From Gnetum montanum (Eukaryota > Streptophyta > Gnetopsida > Gnetales > Gnetaceae), in the NCBI GenBank assembly GCA_015680685.1, contig MNCI01007630.1:410891-474890 (forward strand): 64,000 nt of DNA, in the 5' to 3' direction. Positions 31,838 to 43,864 of this stretch are shown piece after piece (the first letter of the stretch is position 1; each line of letters begins with the position of its first letter). Both the position numbers and the translations under genes were made by a program. Below the pieces are notes generated by a model. It searched no databases. It saw only the letters and a list, made by a program, of their open reading frames with translations, and was not told the origin of the DNA.

Positions 31838-34782
31838 TTACAATAAAATGATGGTGTTCAGAGATAAAATTGAACACCTCACTGGTCCTCTGCAGTGTCG
31901 GATGATGTACAAAATTGCTGGAGGGGATCACACCATCCCTGGGGGCAATGGTTCTGACGAACCTTCTCCAGCCTCTAGCCCATGCGTTGGTGGTAGCATG
32001 GATGTCGGTAGCCCTGCGGTAGCTGCAACTTCTAGAGACAGCCGAAATGCCTCCAAGAGATCCCTCATTTCTCTTCTTTTCTTCTCGGTTCATTCACGGT
32101 CCAGCCAGCTTCTCCAATGTGTGTTGGAACTGGAATTTCCCAAGGACAAGGCAATGCTGGAATGAGTTCCTTCAAATTGACAAACCAGGCTACGAACTCT
32201 TTGTGTTTGATATCAAACGCTTAGATTGATGCTTTCAGTTGTTGGTAGTCACTCATTCTTTGGGCCAGGTCCTCTGCAACGGTACATTGACCTTCAAAGA
32301 TTGTACGGAGGACCTCGAGTTCCACGTTTACTGTTTCCAACTTCTGTTTTGTTGCCTTGTGCACCTGGAACTCACCCTCGTATAGAGACTATGAGGCGGC
32401 CACTTGTTTCTCTAGCTCTGACCGTGGTCTCCTAGCTGTGAGCATAGCTAGGTTTGCATACCGAAGGTTGGCTAACTCCATGTATTCTGTCATTTCTTCA
32501 ATTTGTAGCTCCTTGAGGCGAATTTCTACTTTGTTGTAGGTTCTCAATCCATCGAAGATGGATGGCCATACATTGCCTCCTTCTCAAAGCTGCTGGAGTG
32601 CTTGGTTCATCTGGGCTTTAGCGACTTGTATGTGCTTCTCGTTCATCTCCTTCTGCAATCCCACTTGGTTCCTGTAATGATTTTTGTCTCTTTCAAACTT
32701 TAGGGCCTCGTTCTTCCAAGCAATAATTTCGATTACAGACTTATGTTGCAATGCCCAAACCTCCTCCATTGACAAATTTTGATTCTTAGTAGCCAACCTT
32801 CTTATATGTGCGTTTACTCTGGCTAGCTCCTCCTACTGTTGGTGGATGAAATCTTTCATGTGCTCATTCTCTGCACCAACATTACACAGGTGATGAACTT
32901 CAGTGGTCAGTTGCATGTTCTCCTAGCAAACCCCAGCCAAGTCTTTCTCTAAATGATATGCTTGAGCACCTGCTATGGCCTTATCTAGGATCGTTGTCTC
33001 CCTTACGTCCTCAAAAGCCTTTAGTTTAAGCTGAAGCTGTTGAAAAGCTTCATCTCTGGTGATGTTGTGGTCAAGGATGGCAGGATCAACAATCTGGGCC
33101 CTTAATTGGGCAACCTCCATTGCCAAGCACTGACAAGAAGCTTGAGCGACTTCTAGTTGCCCCTCCAAAACAAGGCTCTTGCCCCTTACCGATAGTAGTT
33201 TTGATTGGGTTATAGTGATGTTGTCCGGAAGGTCAAAGACATTTGTAAGCGGTTTCCCAGTTCCTACCAATCGGTCCAACATTTCTTCATGTTGGGCTAC
33301 ATCCATCTTGCTACGTGAAGTTCCAATAGACACCTGTACATCTTGTAGTCCATGGATGTTTAGTATAGGTGCTGCTAGTGCATTGAGAGTAGTAGAAATG
33401 GTATCAGCAACCACTTCAGCCGTAACTTCTTGTCCCTGGTGCTGCATCACCAAGATCGTCACCCCCTCACCATCCTCCAAGCATACCGAGAAAGTAGCAG
33501 CATTCCTTGAGATTTCAGGGAATAACTACTAGGTTGCAATTCATATGTCTCAAATGCTTGAATATGTTCTGGTTGGAACGGGCGCTCGGGTAGTGGAAAA
33601 TATTGACCCTATCCTTTCAAGCAAGCTGACTGATTATGCCACTTTCTCCAAGTGACTCATGGTAGGGTGATAAACCGAAGGATCGTTTCCTCCACTAGTT
33701 CTACCGGATGGCTCTTCCTGACTCAAGAGCATTTTTCGAATCTCGTGGATGTATGTTGCTATTGTTTGTGAGCCTGGCTGCATTGTTTGTGCAAGTGGTG
33801 GAGGTGGTTGCTGCTCTTCCTCTATCTGCATGGTAGCAAGGGTTTTATCTTTCATCATTTCTTGCCACGAGGCAATTGGGACATGCTAGATGATGTCATT
33901 AGAATACCATGCTATCCTTGCCCATTTGTACAAATTTCGGATGAGGCATGGAAAAGGGAGAGCTCGTCTTCCACGTTCGTTCTCTGCGAACCTCTTTTTA
34001 ATCTCCAAAAAAAATAGGTGTGGAAGACTCATGGGAAATTTCCCACTCAAGGTAGCACATGCACGAGCGGAGAAGGCAATGATTTTGCTGGGTCTTACCG
34101 TTGGATTCAGATGGTAAGACGCTATCTTTGAATAGACTCTCTTCACCCTGGTTAAGGAGCTGAATTTCTTGCACTCTATCCCATAGCACTATCTGGTCCA
34201 TTGTGCCTTCACCTCTGGATTGGCCTACTTAGGAACTTCCACCACATCTGCCCCAGTTTTAGGCAACCCCAAAGCCTGCGCTATTGCTTCTGAAGAGTAA
34301 GAGACATATATGTCCTTAATTCTTACTCTTGACCTGGGCTGCTGATTCGTCCAAAAGAGATATGTTTCTCCTAAGTACCACTCACCACTGGTTGTGATGA
34401 TTGGCCACATTGGAGAATTCTACAATTGAAGTCTAACATCTTCTGGTGCATTTTCAAGGAATGGTCCAAAGTTTAACTCATGGAGGATCATCTCTTGCAC
34501 CTCGCGTAGCATGATAGCATCTAGGAAAGCTTGGGTTAATGTGACCTCAAGCCGCAATGCTATCCCTGGAGTCTCATACCCTAGTGATTGCACATCGAGA
34601 ATCTCCTCTTTGGGAATCTGATGGACAAATTCCACATCAGGTCATTCGCGGAAGGGCCCAGTTGCATGAGAACCCTTCACATACTCTAGTGGTTGCATTC
34701 CATGTCCCCTTCCCATTCATGGATGCTTGTCCCTTGGTTGTGATAGTCCTTCGTCCCTTGGGTGCCTCGGTTTGGGTACGAT
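31838..34782 (-). pseudogene. Accessory ORF of Athila-2 (transposon-protein-like N domain plus coiled coil), broken
   Basis: It is 2945 bp, against 2951 bp for the Athila-1 copy, and ends with the same peptide CSILSLNTIIL plus one Leu. Open pieces include 34420-34635 (MEFVHQIPKEEILDVQ...), 34225-34410 (MWPIITTSGEWYLGETYLFW), 33886-34146 (LSGKFPMSLPHLFFLEIKKR then RALPFPCLIRNLYKWARI), 32923-33480 (long helical, Gln/Glu-rich) and 32584-32796 (coiled coil, KFERDKNHYRNQVGLQKEMN). The usual ATG is ATC here (codon at 34780-34782), directly after gtttttag, so the start is lost. Function unknown. A structural or DNA-binding role would fit a basic N-terminus plus coiled coil, but this is a guess. Confidence 0.75.
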
Positions 34783-34974
34783 CTAAAAACAAACATAACC
34801 ATCCGTTAGACCATTCAGAAGTAGCTTAAAATGGTCTGTATATACCTTTTTCAGTTTGACCAAGTTATGTTAATGGCACAAGCACACCGTTAAGTCTCCC
34901 GGAGTGTTAAGTTGGGGGTTAGGACCAAAGGTTTTGTAATTAACAACTAATTAATTAATTAGTCAAGGGCACCA
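34783..34974 (-). other. Leader before the accessory ORF, ending in a splice-acceptor-like site (Athila-2)
   Basis: On the minus strand this conserved leader ends tggttatgtttgtttttag directly before the start-codon position. Athila-1 ends ggttatgtttgactacag and Athila-4 ends ccttgatgattgtag at the same place. Confidence 0.5.
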
Positions 34975-34995
34975 CCCCCCCCCCCCATGACTAAG
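34975..34995 (-). other. Poly-G polypurine-tract-like motif, second copy in Athila-2
   Basis: On the minus strand CTTAGTCATG is followed by a run of 12 G. It matches 12676-12699 in Athila-1 and 55147-55166 in Athila-4. Confidence 0.6.
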
Positions 34996-36770
34996 TGCAT
35001 ACCTCTAGTTACGTAAAAGGGGCAAGGACATGTTGATGCGGACACGCGATGAAGTGTAGGTGCGTTGGGAAGTGTTAGGCAGAAAAAATGGCAAATATTC
35101 CCCTCAATTTGGACTCCAAATGATGAAAAATACAAAGTGCGATGGGTATATATATAAGGGTTGGGCACTGCATCGACGGGGCCGCGTATACGCAGCACTG
35201 TTCACCCGAAGACTAGCATTGACCAACCTAAAAACACCCAAAATGAAAAATTTGAAAAGCCAAATTGAGGCAATTAAAGCACAGAAAAGGCTTGATCATG
35301 GTCTAGGACAAGAGGAAAGGAATTGAGTGCGAAAAAGAGACAAAAATTGGAGAACGTGGGTCAAAAAAGAACTCTAGCGAGGATGAAATCGAACGATGGG
35401 GCACTAAAAACAAACAACCAAGAAATCCATAGGAGTGGAGGATTAATAGGCAAAACCAGGAATATGAAGGTGGGTCCTCCCCATAGCAGGCAATAGCCTT
35501 ATAGCCCCTACATACCCTCAACACTAGGGTCCGTGGGCCCAGGTGCCGATAATAGGTGTCACTAGTGAAGAGTCCAAACCAAGAGAAACCCACCAAGGCA
35601 TGAGAGACCTACAGAAAACACGATGAATACATAAAACATAAAAAGGGCAGTGAGGTGAGTACGGAGAGAAGTGGGAATGGGAGGAGAGGAGAGAATGTAA
35701 ATTCTGAGTGTTAGTCACAGCAAACCCCATGTGCAAGCATGGTTAAGTGACCCGGTAGAACCTTTCCTAAGATCAGACCCAAGACCATCCGCAAACAGTG
35801 ACCTCGCAACGATAGACGAAGTCCTGACCATCCCCAAGGAAACAAAAATGATCCCACAGAGAACCACCACTCCAGGAAATGTGAGAAGAGGGAAGTGAAA
35901 TGGGACAAAGTTAGAGGGGACCAAGGAAGTCCCATATTGAGTGCGTGGCCCGTGAGAGGCGGTCTAAGGGGTGTGATTTGAATTCCCACCGTAATATGTT
36001 TTTTTTTCTTTTTGTGTGGGGGAACCACACTAGGTGAAGACCCATGCATGTGTGCATGCATGCGACCAAGGGGTGTGCTTTGAATCCTCAATTTATTTCT
36101 TTGTCTTACTTTTTTTTCTCTTTTTTCTTTCTTTCTTTTTCTTTTGAATTTTGTTAGTGAGGACCACACCATGCGAGGTCGATCTACCCAAAAGCTTCCA
36201 TGGAGAGAGACTTGGAGTGGTAGGAAATCTGTAAGGACACACCAGCAACCCAAGAAACAGAATAGAACAATGAATAAAGCATTCCCTTGAAGTCACACTC
36301 AATTCAAACCAGTGGGTCATCCCTCAGTCGAGGAACTACACAAGTCACACATTCATTAAAATTTTTTTAATTGAAGGGGTTGCATGTTTGCGACACAAGG
36401 AAAACCATGGAATGGTGAATGGGCGGATGATGTGGACTCACTTCTAAGTTTATGAAGTGGAAATGGTGTACAATCCAAGGACAACCATGCAAGGGTAAGA
36501 ACCAGATAACTAGGAAGACGATTACAGTACCCATCGTAACGAAAACTGACCGCGCCAAACAATATGATGATGACAAAAAAGTAAAAAAACAACACAAAAT
36601 ATGGAAAACAAATAAATGGAAAACAAAAAGCATAAAACAAACAAGTAGAAAAAATAAAAAGTGAAAAAAAAAGAAGTGTAAAACAAAAAGGTGTAAAATC
36701 AAAAAGGTGTAAAACAAAAAAAATTGGAAAACAAAAAAGTGTAAAATGGTGAGGGGTGTAGGGAAGTGGA
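34996..36770 (-). other. Internal LTR-like spacer of Athila-2, non-coding
   Basis: It lies between integrase and the accessory leader, bounded by polypurine-like motifs on both sides. It contains GCGTATACGCGGCCCCGTCG-type sequence (about 35176-35195, minus) and a TATA box at 35147-35157, the same order as in the family's LTR U3. The T-rich part (36370-36770) yields long low-complexity open frames, very rich in Phe and Leu, that I do not accept as genes. Parts align with 11290-12699. Confidence 0.6.
35147..35157 (-). promoter_or_regulatory. Internal TATA box of Athila-2
   Basis: Minus strand CCCTTATATATATACCC lies 18 bases downstream of a GTATACGCGGCCCCG motif. It could drive a separate transcript for the accessory ORF. 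Confidence 0.45.
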
Positions 36771-39700
36771 TCAACAGGGATGAAGGTCTCCCCCACGACT
36801 AGCTAGAAAGGAGAAGAGGCAAAAGATGGAGCATGGATGACCGGCTAATGATGAGGCTATGACACTGGCTGTATGAAGCTCACAGAAAGGTTTTAGTTGT
36901 TGGCAGTTGACCAATTGTGTTCTAGTGGGATCCCTAGGTTTGCAAATTAGCAAGGCCCTGGATAGGAAGGTTTCGGAGAAAATATAAGGTCCCTCCCATA
37001 GTTTCTAAAAATTTGTTGGTTGGGATACATGTGAGGGGTTCCAATACAGTACCTTGTCTCCACATCGAAATGTCACCTTTTGAATCCTAAGATCATGTCG
37101 TTTCTTGTTATAGGCCTTATGGGTTTCATTGGAAAATAGGGCCACTAATCGGTTCTCATCTAGCACACTTAAGTTGATTAATTGTTCTCGTTGTGCTAGC
37201 GGTAGGTCAAGGTCGAGGTCATAGGTGGTGGATAGTGTCTGGAGTTCTGCTTGGATTAGAAGTATTGGCAACTTACCGTACACTAACTCATAGTGAGAGT
37301 ACCCTACAGGAAGTTTCCAGGTTGAGCGATAGGCCCATAGGGCATCATTAAGCTTGGTGCTCCAATCCCTCCTGTATTTGCTAATTATTCGTGTGAGGAT
37401 CTTGGTAATTTCCCTATTTGTGACTTCAGCCTACTCATTGTCTTGGGGGTGATAAGGTGTTGTGAATTTATGTGTTACCCCTAAGTGTTGCATGATTTTT
37501 TGAAAAGTAACCCCCATGAAGTGAGTCCCATTATCAGAAATGAGTGCCCAAGGCACTCCAAACCTAGTAACGATTTATTGCTAGACAAATCATGTGGTGG
37601 TGTTGGAAGAACAATAAATGACAGCTACCGCTTCTGCCCACTTTGTACAGTAGTCCACCGCCATGATGATATAGGCCTTCCTATTTAACAAGGGGGTGAT
37701 GGCCCCCATGAAGTTGATACCCCAGATGTCGAAGGGCTCGAGTGGTTGAATCCGCTGTTGAGGTCCCTCCAACAGGGCCGTCATCCCACCATCTCTTTGG
37801 CATCATTCACAGGAACGGGTGAACCATTGTGCATCCCTAAAAAGTGTAGTCCAATAATACCCTACAAGTAAGATTTTAATGGTTGTTCTGCATCCAGCAT
37901 AGTGGCCCCCACAAGGGCCCTCATGAGCATCTTGGAGGACTCGTAGTGTATCAGCATCAGGGACACACCATCAAACCAAGCCATCTGCGCACACCTTGTA
38001 GAGGTGGTCATTGATTTACATGAAAAGCTTGGCTTTGTGGAGAAACTGTTGTTTCTGCCGATGGTTCCATTCGCTTGGTAGCTCTTGTGTTGTAAGGTAG
38101 GTGAGGATGCGGTTGAACCAAGGAGATTCCTTGGGTAGTTGAGGATCAACGGTGCCTGTGAAGAGGAGTTCATCTGGAAATTGTTCTGATAAAGGCTCCT
38201 CCTCTTCTGCGTTATCCCATCGTAACTGAGACAAGTGGTTAGCAACCACATTCTCGGACCCCTTTTTGTCTACCATAGTTAGATCAAACTCTTGAAGAAT
38301 CACAAACCACCGAATTATGCAGGGGCTCACCGTTGGTTTGTTCATCAGGAACCGGATAGCATTGTGGTTTGTGTGCACAAACACCTCGTATCCGAGCACA
38401 TAGTGTCAAAATTTGTCTACTGTGAACACCACCGCCATCAATTCCTTCTCTGTCGTGGTATAGTTTAGTTGTGCACCCACAATGCTCTCGCTTGCATAGT
38501 GGATATAATATAGACATTTTTGATCATCGCATTGTGTAAGCATGGCTCCCAAAGCGTAGTTGGAGGCATCCGTCATAATGTGGAAAGGTCTAGACCAATC
38601 AGGTGCCCATAGAACTGGAGCTTCTATGAGTTTCTGTTGTAGCTCTTGGAATGCAGACTCGCATTCCCTGGTCCAAACGAATGGAGCATCCTTCTTTGTA
38701 AGCTCTACCAACGGCTGGGAAATCTTTGAGAAGTGTTCAATGAAGCGCTAGTAGTAACCAGTGTGTCCAAGGAATGATAGCACATCTTTGACAGTACTTG
38801 GTTCATGGGTAATTCTTTGGATGACCCTTATCTTTTCAGGGTCTACACTAATCCCTGTTGATGAAATGAGATGCCCCAACACTATGCCCTCTTGGAACAT
38901 TAGATGGCTCTTTTTCCAATTGAGTCATAGATTGGTGTCTACACACCTCTTTAAAACTTTCTCTAGGTGGTCCAAGGCTTGCTCGAACATGGCACCAAAG
39001 GTGGAGAAGTCATCCATGAAGACTTCCACACCATTGCCGATTTGTTGCTGGAAGATGCTCAGGACAAGGCATTGGAATGTCGCAAGTGTGTTGCATAGGC
39101 CAAAGGGCATATTCTTATATGCAAAAGTCCCCCATGGACTCATGAAAGTAGTTTTGGCCTAGTCCTCTGGTGCGATTTGGATCTTGTTATAAACACTATA
39201 ACCATCCAAAAAGCTGTAGTGTTGGTGTCCTGCAATTGTGTCCAACACCTTGTCCACAAATGGGAGCAAGAAGCGGTCCTTGAAAGTTTCCATGTTGAGC
39301 AACTAGAAATTGATGTAGACCCTCCACTTTCCACTTTTCTTGTTTATGATAATGAGTGGGCTAACCCATTCGCTATCGACAACTGAATAGATGAATCCTG
39401 CCTTGAGCAGTTATTCAATTTCATCCTTTACTACATGCTTCAACCTGAGATTCAACCGTCTTTATGGCTATCTCCATGGCTTCATGGAAGGGTCAAGGTA
39501 GATCTGGTGCTGGCAGATCCTGGGATCAATGCCAGTCAGCTCAGGATAAGACCATGCAAATGCAGCAACCCATTTGTTTACCATCACCAGCAACTTCTAT
39601 TCTCATTCAAGAGCAAGGGCAGCATTGATAATTACCGACTTGCCATTTTGTAAGAATGCATACTCTAAGTGAGCCGGTAGGGATTTTAGCTCAAGGGGCT

Positions 39701-39840
39701 CTGGCTTGAAGCTCTCAAGGATCTCTAGCTTTCCCCAGTCATCAAAGTCATCAACAATGGAGGTTTGTTGATGAATATCCTCCATCACATCTATGCTATC
39801 AATATAGGCTTGCACTAGCCCCTTAGACGGTTCCATGCAT
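36771..39840 (-). pseudogene. Athila-2 pol: reverse transcriptase, RNase H, integrase
   Basis: RT begins near LPAHLEYAFL (39640-39680), with MPFGLCNTLATFQ and the active-site motif FMDDFS (FMDD codons at 39009-39020). RNase H follows (WSRPFHIMTDASNYALGAML, 38530-38590; TTTEKELMAVVF). The integrase zinc domain HEGPCGGHYAGC...C...C lies at about 37800-37930, with a stop codon between the two cysteines. In the catalytic core the first Asp is Asn (WGINFMGAI; codon AAC, plus-strand 37713-37715), while LISDNGTHF and TNRE keep the second Asp and the Glu. The tail KVLYWNPSHVSQ and a polypurine-like motif end the region. Several further stops (for example in the WRVYINF region) mean it is not functional. 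Motif forms fit the Athila lineage. Confidence 0.88.
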
Positions 39841-39954
39841 ATTGTGTTGCTAGCAGGATCAGCTGTTAGCCACTAGGTGCTTTCTTGGTTAGTGGCTACT
39901 GCATACAGGCACTGTTGAATTGGTGATTCCTCAGTACACCGACTGCATGCTTGA

Positions 39955-40440
39955 ATGGATGTCCACTTAGCAGACCATGACTGCTACACACAGTTGCACC
40001 CTGAGTCACTGTACAAAATGCATGAAAATATTTTCTTCTCGATCTTTCCAGAAGGATTTTCCTTTGAAATTTCCAGGGATAGATCTCGGAGTCCTAATCG
40101 TGCATCCACCGTGCTTAGCCAGGCTCTTCCCATGATGATTGGGAAGTTCCCCTTACAATTTTCAACACGGATGACTAGGAATTCAGCAGGGTAGGACCAC
40201 TCATAGACAGTGGTCACAATGTCCTCCACCAAACCCAAAGGAATGGTGATGGATTGGTCTGCTAACTCAAGCTGAATGTTGCTCTTCTTTAGTGGGGGCA
40301 GGTTCCAGTTCTTGTACATGTCATGAAAGATTAGTTTAACCTCTGACCCTAATTCTAGAAGAGCTTTTCACGGTTCATTCCCAACCACCTAAAGATATAT
40401 GAAGGGGCTTCCCGGATCTGTTAATTTCTGGGGAAGAGAA
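39955..40440 (-). pseudogene. Athila-2 protease domain
   Basis: Translation gives KALLELGSEVKLIFHDMYKN, then LVEDIVTTVYEW, FPIIMGRAWLSTVDARLGLR and DLSLEISKENPSGK. Athila-type proteases have DLGxS rather than DTG; here the active-site Asp itself is Glu (LELGS), whereas Athila-3 keeps DLGS. Upstream stops separate it from gag. The open piece is 39984-40319. Confidence 0.8.
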
Positions 40441-40444
40441 CCTT

Positions 40445-42949
40445 CTTTGATCTAGTCAGTCATGGCATGTGTGAGCATGACCATCTAGATGTTGGAATGC
40501 GGTGGAGTGGAGGACTACTCAGGTGGTATGATGGTAGAGGTGTTGGTAGGTTCGAAGGCACTGGCCACAGGCATAGGTGAAGGTGTGTTCGGATTATTGG
40601 GCTGGAAGAAAGGACGTTTGCATGGCTTGGATTCCAGTCCACTTGGCTGAGGTGCCAGTTGTAAATTCACAGCCCTTGTAGCATTTCATTGTTATGGCTA
40701 TGGCGGTATTTCTCCCTGCATGGATGGAGCAGGTGGCAACAGAGAGGGATGATGTGGAGAAGTGGCAGAAGAAGGTGATGGAGGATAGAAGAGGTGTGGA
40801 TTTTTCCCCTTGGGTGATGGAGATGGATGTCTAAAATATTCAGGGGGTAGTAGTAACTAGAAAAAGGCCGCATGACTAGAAGACTCTCTTGGAGAGACGG
40901 GTTGCTGAACATAGTACCCATAAGGATCTGGCTGCTTGTAAGGGTACTACTGCCTTCAAGGTGGCATCCCCCATGCTTGTGGTTGCTGCCACTATTGGAA
41001 ATATTCATATGGTTGTAGAGGTAGTCCACTTGGATAGTATCCTTACTGGTGGTGGTGGAACTGCCTGGGGTTACCTTGTGGATAAGGCAACCTTCGGGGT
41101 GTCTGCCTCTATGCCAAACAAGGGTTCAAGGCAAGGCATAGACCTTAGACTCTTGAAGGTGAGACACCACAAGACAACATCCCTTAGGATGTTCATATTG
41201 GCATATTCCACATCCATCATCTTCCTCAGTGTCAGAGTCTGCAACCTATTCTACTGCAGCAACTTTTCCCTTACCTTTATGTTGGGTATGTTCAGCACCC
41301 TTCTTCCTACACCGATCACAGTCACTACCCTGCTCTTTGGACTCTTCTGAAATTTTCAATACACTTTGGAATTTTCGGTTCAAAGAGTCCCACATTTTAT
41401 CCAGCTTTGTCGATATTTCAGATGCAAACTTTTGTAACGACAAAGTCTTCTAATTCACCACTACTTCCAGTGGTGACTCTTTGTCCTCATCACAAAATCG
41501 AACCTCCCTTTTTCTAAGGGAAGGATCCTGGTTAAATTCTTCGGCACTCTCCTTTTTTCTGAGTTCTCCTTCCTCTTTGGCCACTTGATCAATGAGGCGC
41601 TACAACTAATGGACCCTTAGCTCCGACATCCGTCCCTTGGCATACACACCAAGGGTGTTTCTTGTTTCAAAACAGAGCCCATCAAGAATGTGATGAAGTT
41701 GTGCCAGCTGAGAATAACCATGACCAGGGAACCAATGCAACAGCGAGTAGTACCTGCTCATGGTGGCATCCAAAGGTTCATGATTCCCTTGTTTTCAACC
41801 TTGGATCTGCCATCTTAGATTTGCCACTCTAGAGTACATTTGATATTTTTCATTGAAGATTTCAAGCATCTTACTCCATCTTCTGATTGATTCCAGATCT
41901 AAGGACTAGTACCAACTTTTGAATTCTTTGATGAGTGTTTGGGGAAATAGCTTCAACTGTTGCCAATCGTTGTCAAAATTTTGCAGGGTGCAGGCATCAT
42001 GGAATGCCTGCAGGTGGGTTTACAGATCACAATTGTATTCCCCTTCAAATATGGGGATGTTGTTCATGTCAACATGCTTGATCCAACTATCCTTCATGTG
42101 CCTGCTTGGGATGTGAACTACCTCTGCAATGTGGAGCATGCTCCAAGTAGCTAACAATGGCTCATCTGAATCATAGTCATGTTGGGGACTATGACGTATG
42201 TGACGATTATTGCTACCCATTCTTTCATGCTGGCGAGGACCATGTGATTGGTCACTTGCCTCCTTACATTTCCCCCTTCGAACCTGCCCACCACTGTCCT
42301 TTATCTCCAACCTTCCCTTGTGACGCGTAGAGCCTGAGCTAGATGAAGGCGAAGAGGCATCGGCACCACTTCGGCGTCGATCTCCCCATCTACCCTAGTA
42401 AAGGTCGTGGTCATCTCCTCCAGCTTTGCTTCATGACCCACCATCCCCCTGAGGATCGTGGTCACTTGGAGGTTTGTTCTGGATGACTAACTAGAGGGTC
42501 TGCGGCCCCAGGTGTAGTTAGGTCAAATGAGTATCATGAAATACAGGATCTCCATCGTCTTGCAGCCCTTGAGAGAATAAGGGGTTACTGAAGTGTTTCC
42601 CCTTCTGTTGTTCATATCGCTCGGACTGCTGTTGATCTCTTGTCCATTGAGCTTCTGTGGGACAATAGTCCCAGTAGTCATGGTCCTCCATGACATACTC
42701 TGCCACTTGGTCTTGGATGCCCAGTCTGCTTAGATTATGATATAGCATCGTAGGAGCTGCTTGGTTGGGCGATAGCACGATGCTACCCTCCATGTCCCAC
42801 CATCGAAGATGCTCATCCTGATGTAGGATGAATGTGAAATCAGGGACATATTCATCGAGATGTTTATACACCACCCGACATTCTTGTGGCACCGGTGGTT
42901 CAAATACCTCCCTCCTGTGAGAAGACATGTTGGACATCAGATGGTCCAT
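40445..42949 (-). pseudogene. Athila-2 gag, broken
   Basis: It starts MDHLMSNMSSHRREVF and shares with Athila-3 the sequences HLDEYVPDFTFILHQDEH, LSRLGIQDQ, EYVMEDHDYWDYCPTE and QGLQDDGDPVFHD. The middle is the gag core (LKLFPQTLIKEFKSWYSLDL, YSRVANLRWQIQG). A helical KMWDSLNRKFQSVLKISEES segment leads to a modified zinc knuckle, CGICQYEHPKGCC (C-x2-C-x3-H-x3/4-C). A Pro/His/Tyr-rich tail follows. Frameshifts and stops split it into at least five open pieces. Confidence 0.82.
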
Positions 42950-43077
42950 ATAACAGGTGTACCTTAATTAATTAACTTAAATTCGCCTAGCGTGTGAAAA
43001 TATTTCTATCCTGGGTCCGATCCAACGACTTAAATGATAATTTCACTAAAGTCAAATGACGCATGTAAGACTAAAAA

Positions 43078-43095
43078 TCCCTAGCAACGGCACTA
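43078..43095 (-). other. Primer binding site of Athila-2 (tRNA-Asp type)
   Basis: Minus strand TAGTGCCGTTGCTAGGGA lies one base after the LTR end. It differs by a few bases from TGGCGCCGTTGCCGGGGA, the tRNA-Asp-complementary PBS known from Athila and Calypso elements. Confidence 0.75.
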
Positions 43096-43096
43096 A

Positions 43097-43863
43097 TGAT
43101 GAGCGGCTAGTTATCCCTACTCCCAACCATATTAATCATGAGTGTTCACCCGCGACTCGGTCGAAATCCACAGACTGTAAGCACTTAACATACACCAGAC
43201 TTCCAACCAGTGAAACCTTGGGTTGGAATGGTCGCTGTCATCCTAATCTCACTTGTGAAGTTCTATTATGTTGGTTAAGTGAGACTAAGGCTAATGATTT
43301 TTATATATTTTTAATTATCTTTTTCGGCAACTAAGTGAGGTATGGAAATAATGAATAGACTATTATCTAATCTCTAGTTATCCTAGTTTGTATTTTAACT
43401 ACTTCTAGCATAAGTATCCAGTCCCATCTTCTGAGCATATTTTGAGCATTTCCTAACACTACTGGGTTACCAGACGTTAAGCGTCGTTGGGCTTACCAAG
43501 TGTTTGGATTACGTTCGAGATGGTCGTACTTATGTCTTTAACGAACTACAAATGAACCATAATGATTGAAATTATAATAATAAAAACATCAATAATCAAC
43601 AAGTAACTAATAAAGCATAAACGAATAATTAATAAAGCACAAACATTTTAAACTATTAAAAGCATGAAATAACTAAGTCCAAATGCTGCAAAGATTTCAT
43701 AAACAGTTCGTCTTTATTGTCGTCACACCAATGGGCTCAGATACATCAACGCTCGAATAAAGATCCGATTGCTTTTCATACACCTACTACGGGCACTTGG
43801 AAAATATTCTATCTCTTGCGGGAGCAAACTGCAAGAGCTTTGCTATCACTACTCAAAAAGATG
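43097..43863 (-). repeat. 5' LTR of Athila-2, truncated at an N
   Basis: It aligns with 30795-31561 base for base with few differences, then stops at the N at 43864. About 120 bp of U3 (the TATA box and GC-rich motifs) and the target-site duplicate are missing. The loss coincides with the unresolved base, so an assembly gap is more likely than a real deletion. Confidence 0.85.
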
Positions 43864-43864
43864 N

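Larger units (their letters stand above)
30795..43863 (-). mobile_element. Athila-2: near-complete Athila-like Ty3/gypsy element with accessory ORF
   Basis: On the minus strand the order is 5' LTR (43097-43863, truncated at an N), tRNA-Asp-type PBS, gag, protease, RT, RNase H, INT, a non-coding spacer with an internal TATA, the accessory ORF, polypurine tract and 3' LTR (30795-31682). Total length is about 13 kb. Athila affiliation rests on the PBS type, the DLGS-type protease, the FMDDFS reverse transcriptase motif and the large region downstream of integrase. The element splits a copia integrase. Each ORF has a few stops, so it is not intact, but it is the best preserved of the four copies. 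Confidence 0.88.

Noticed and set aside
36356-36796. Phe/Leu-rich 'membrane protein' frames of 135-146 codons
   Set aside because: Low-complexity translation of a T-rich strand in the Athila-2 spacer; not conserved in Athila-1 or Athila-4.
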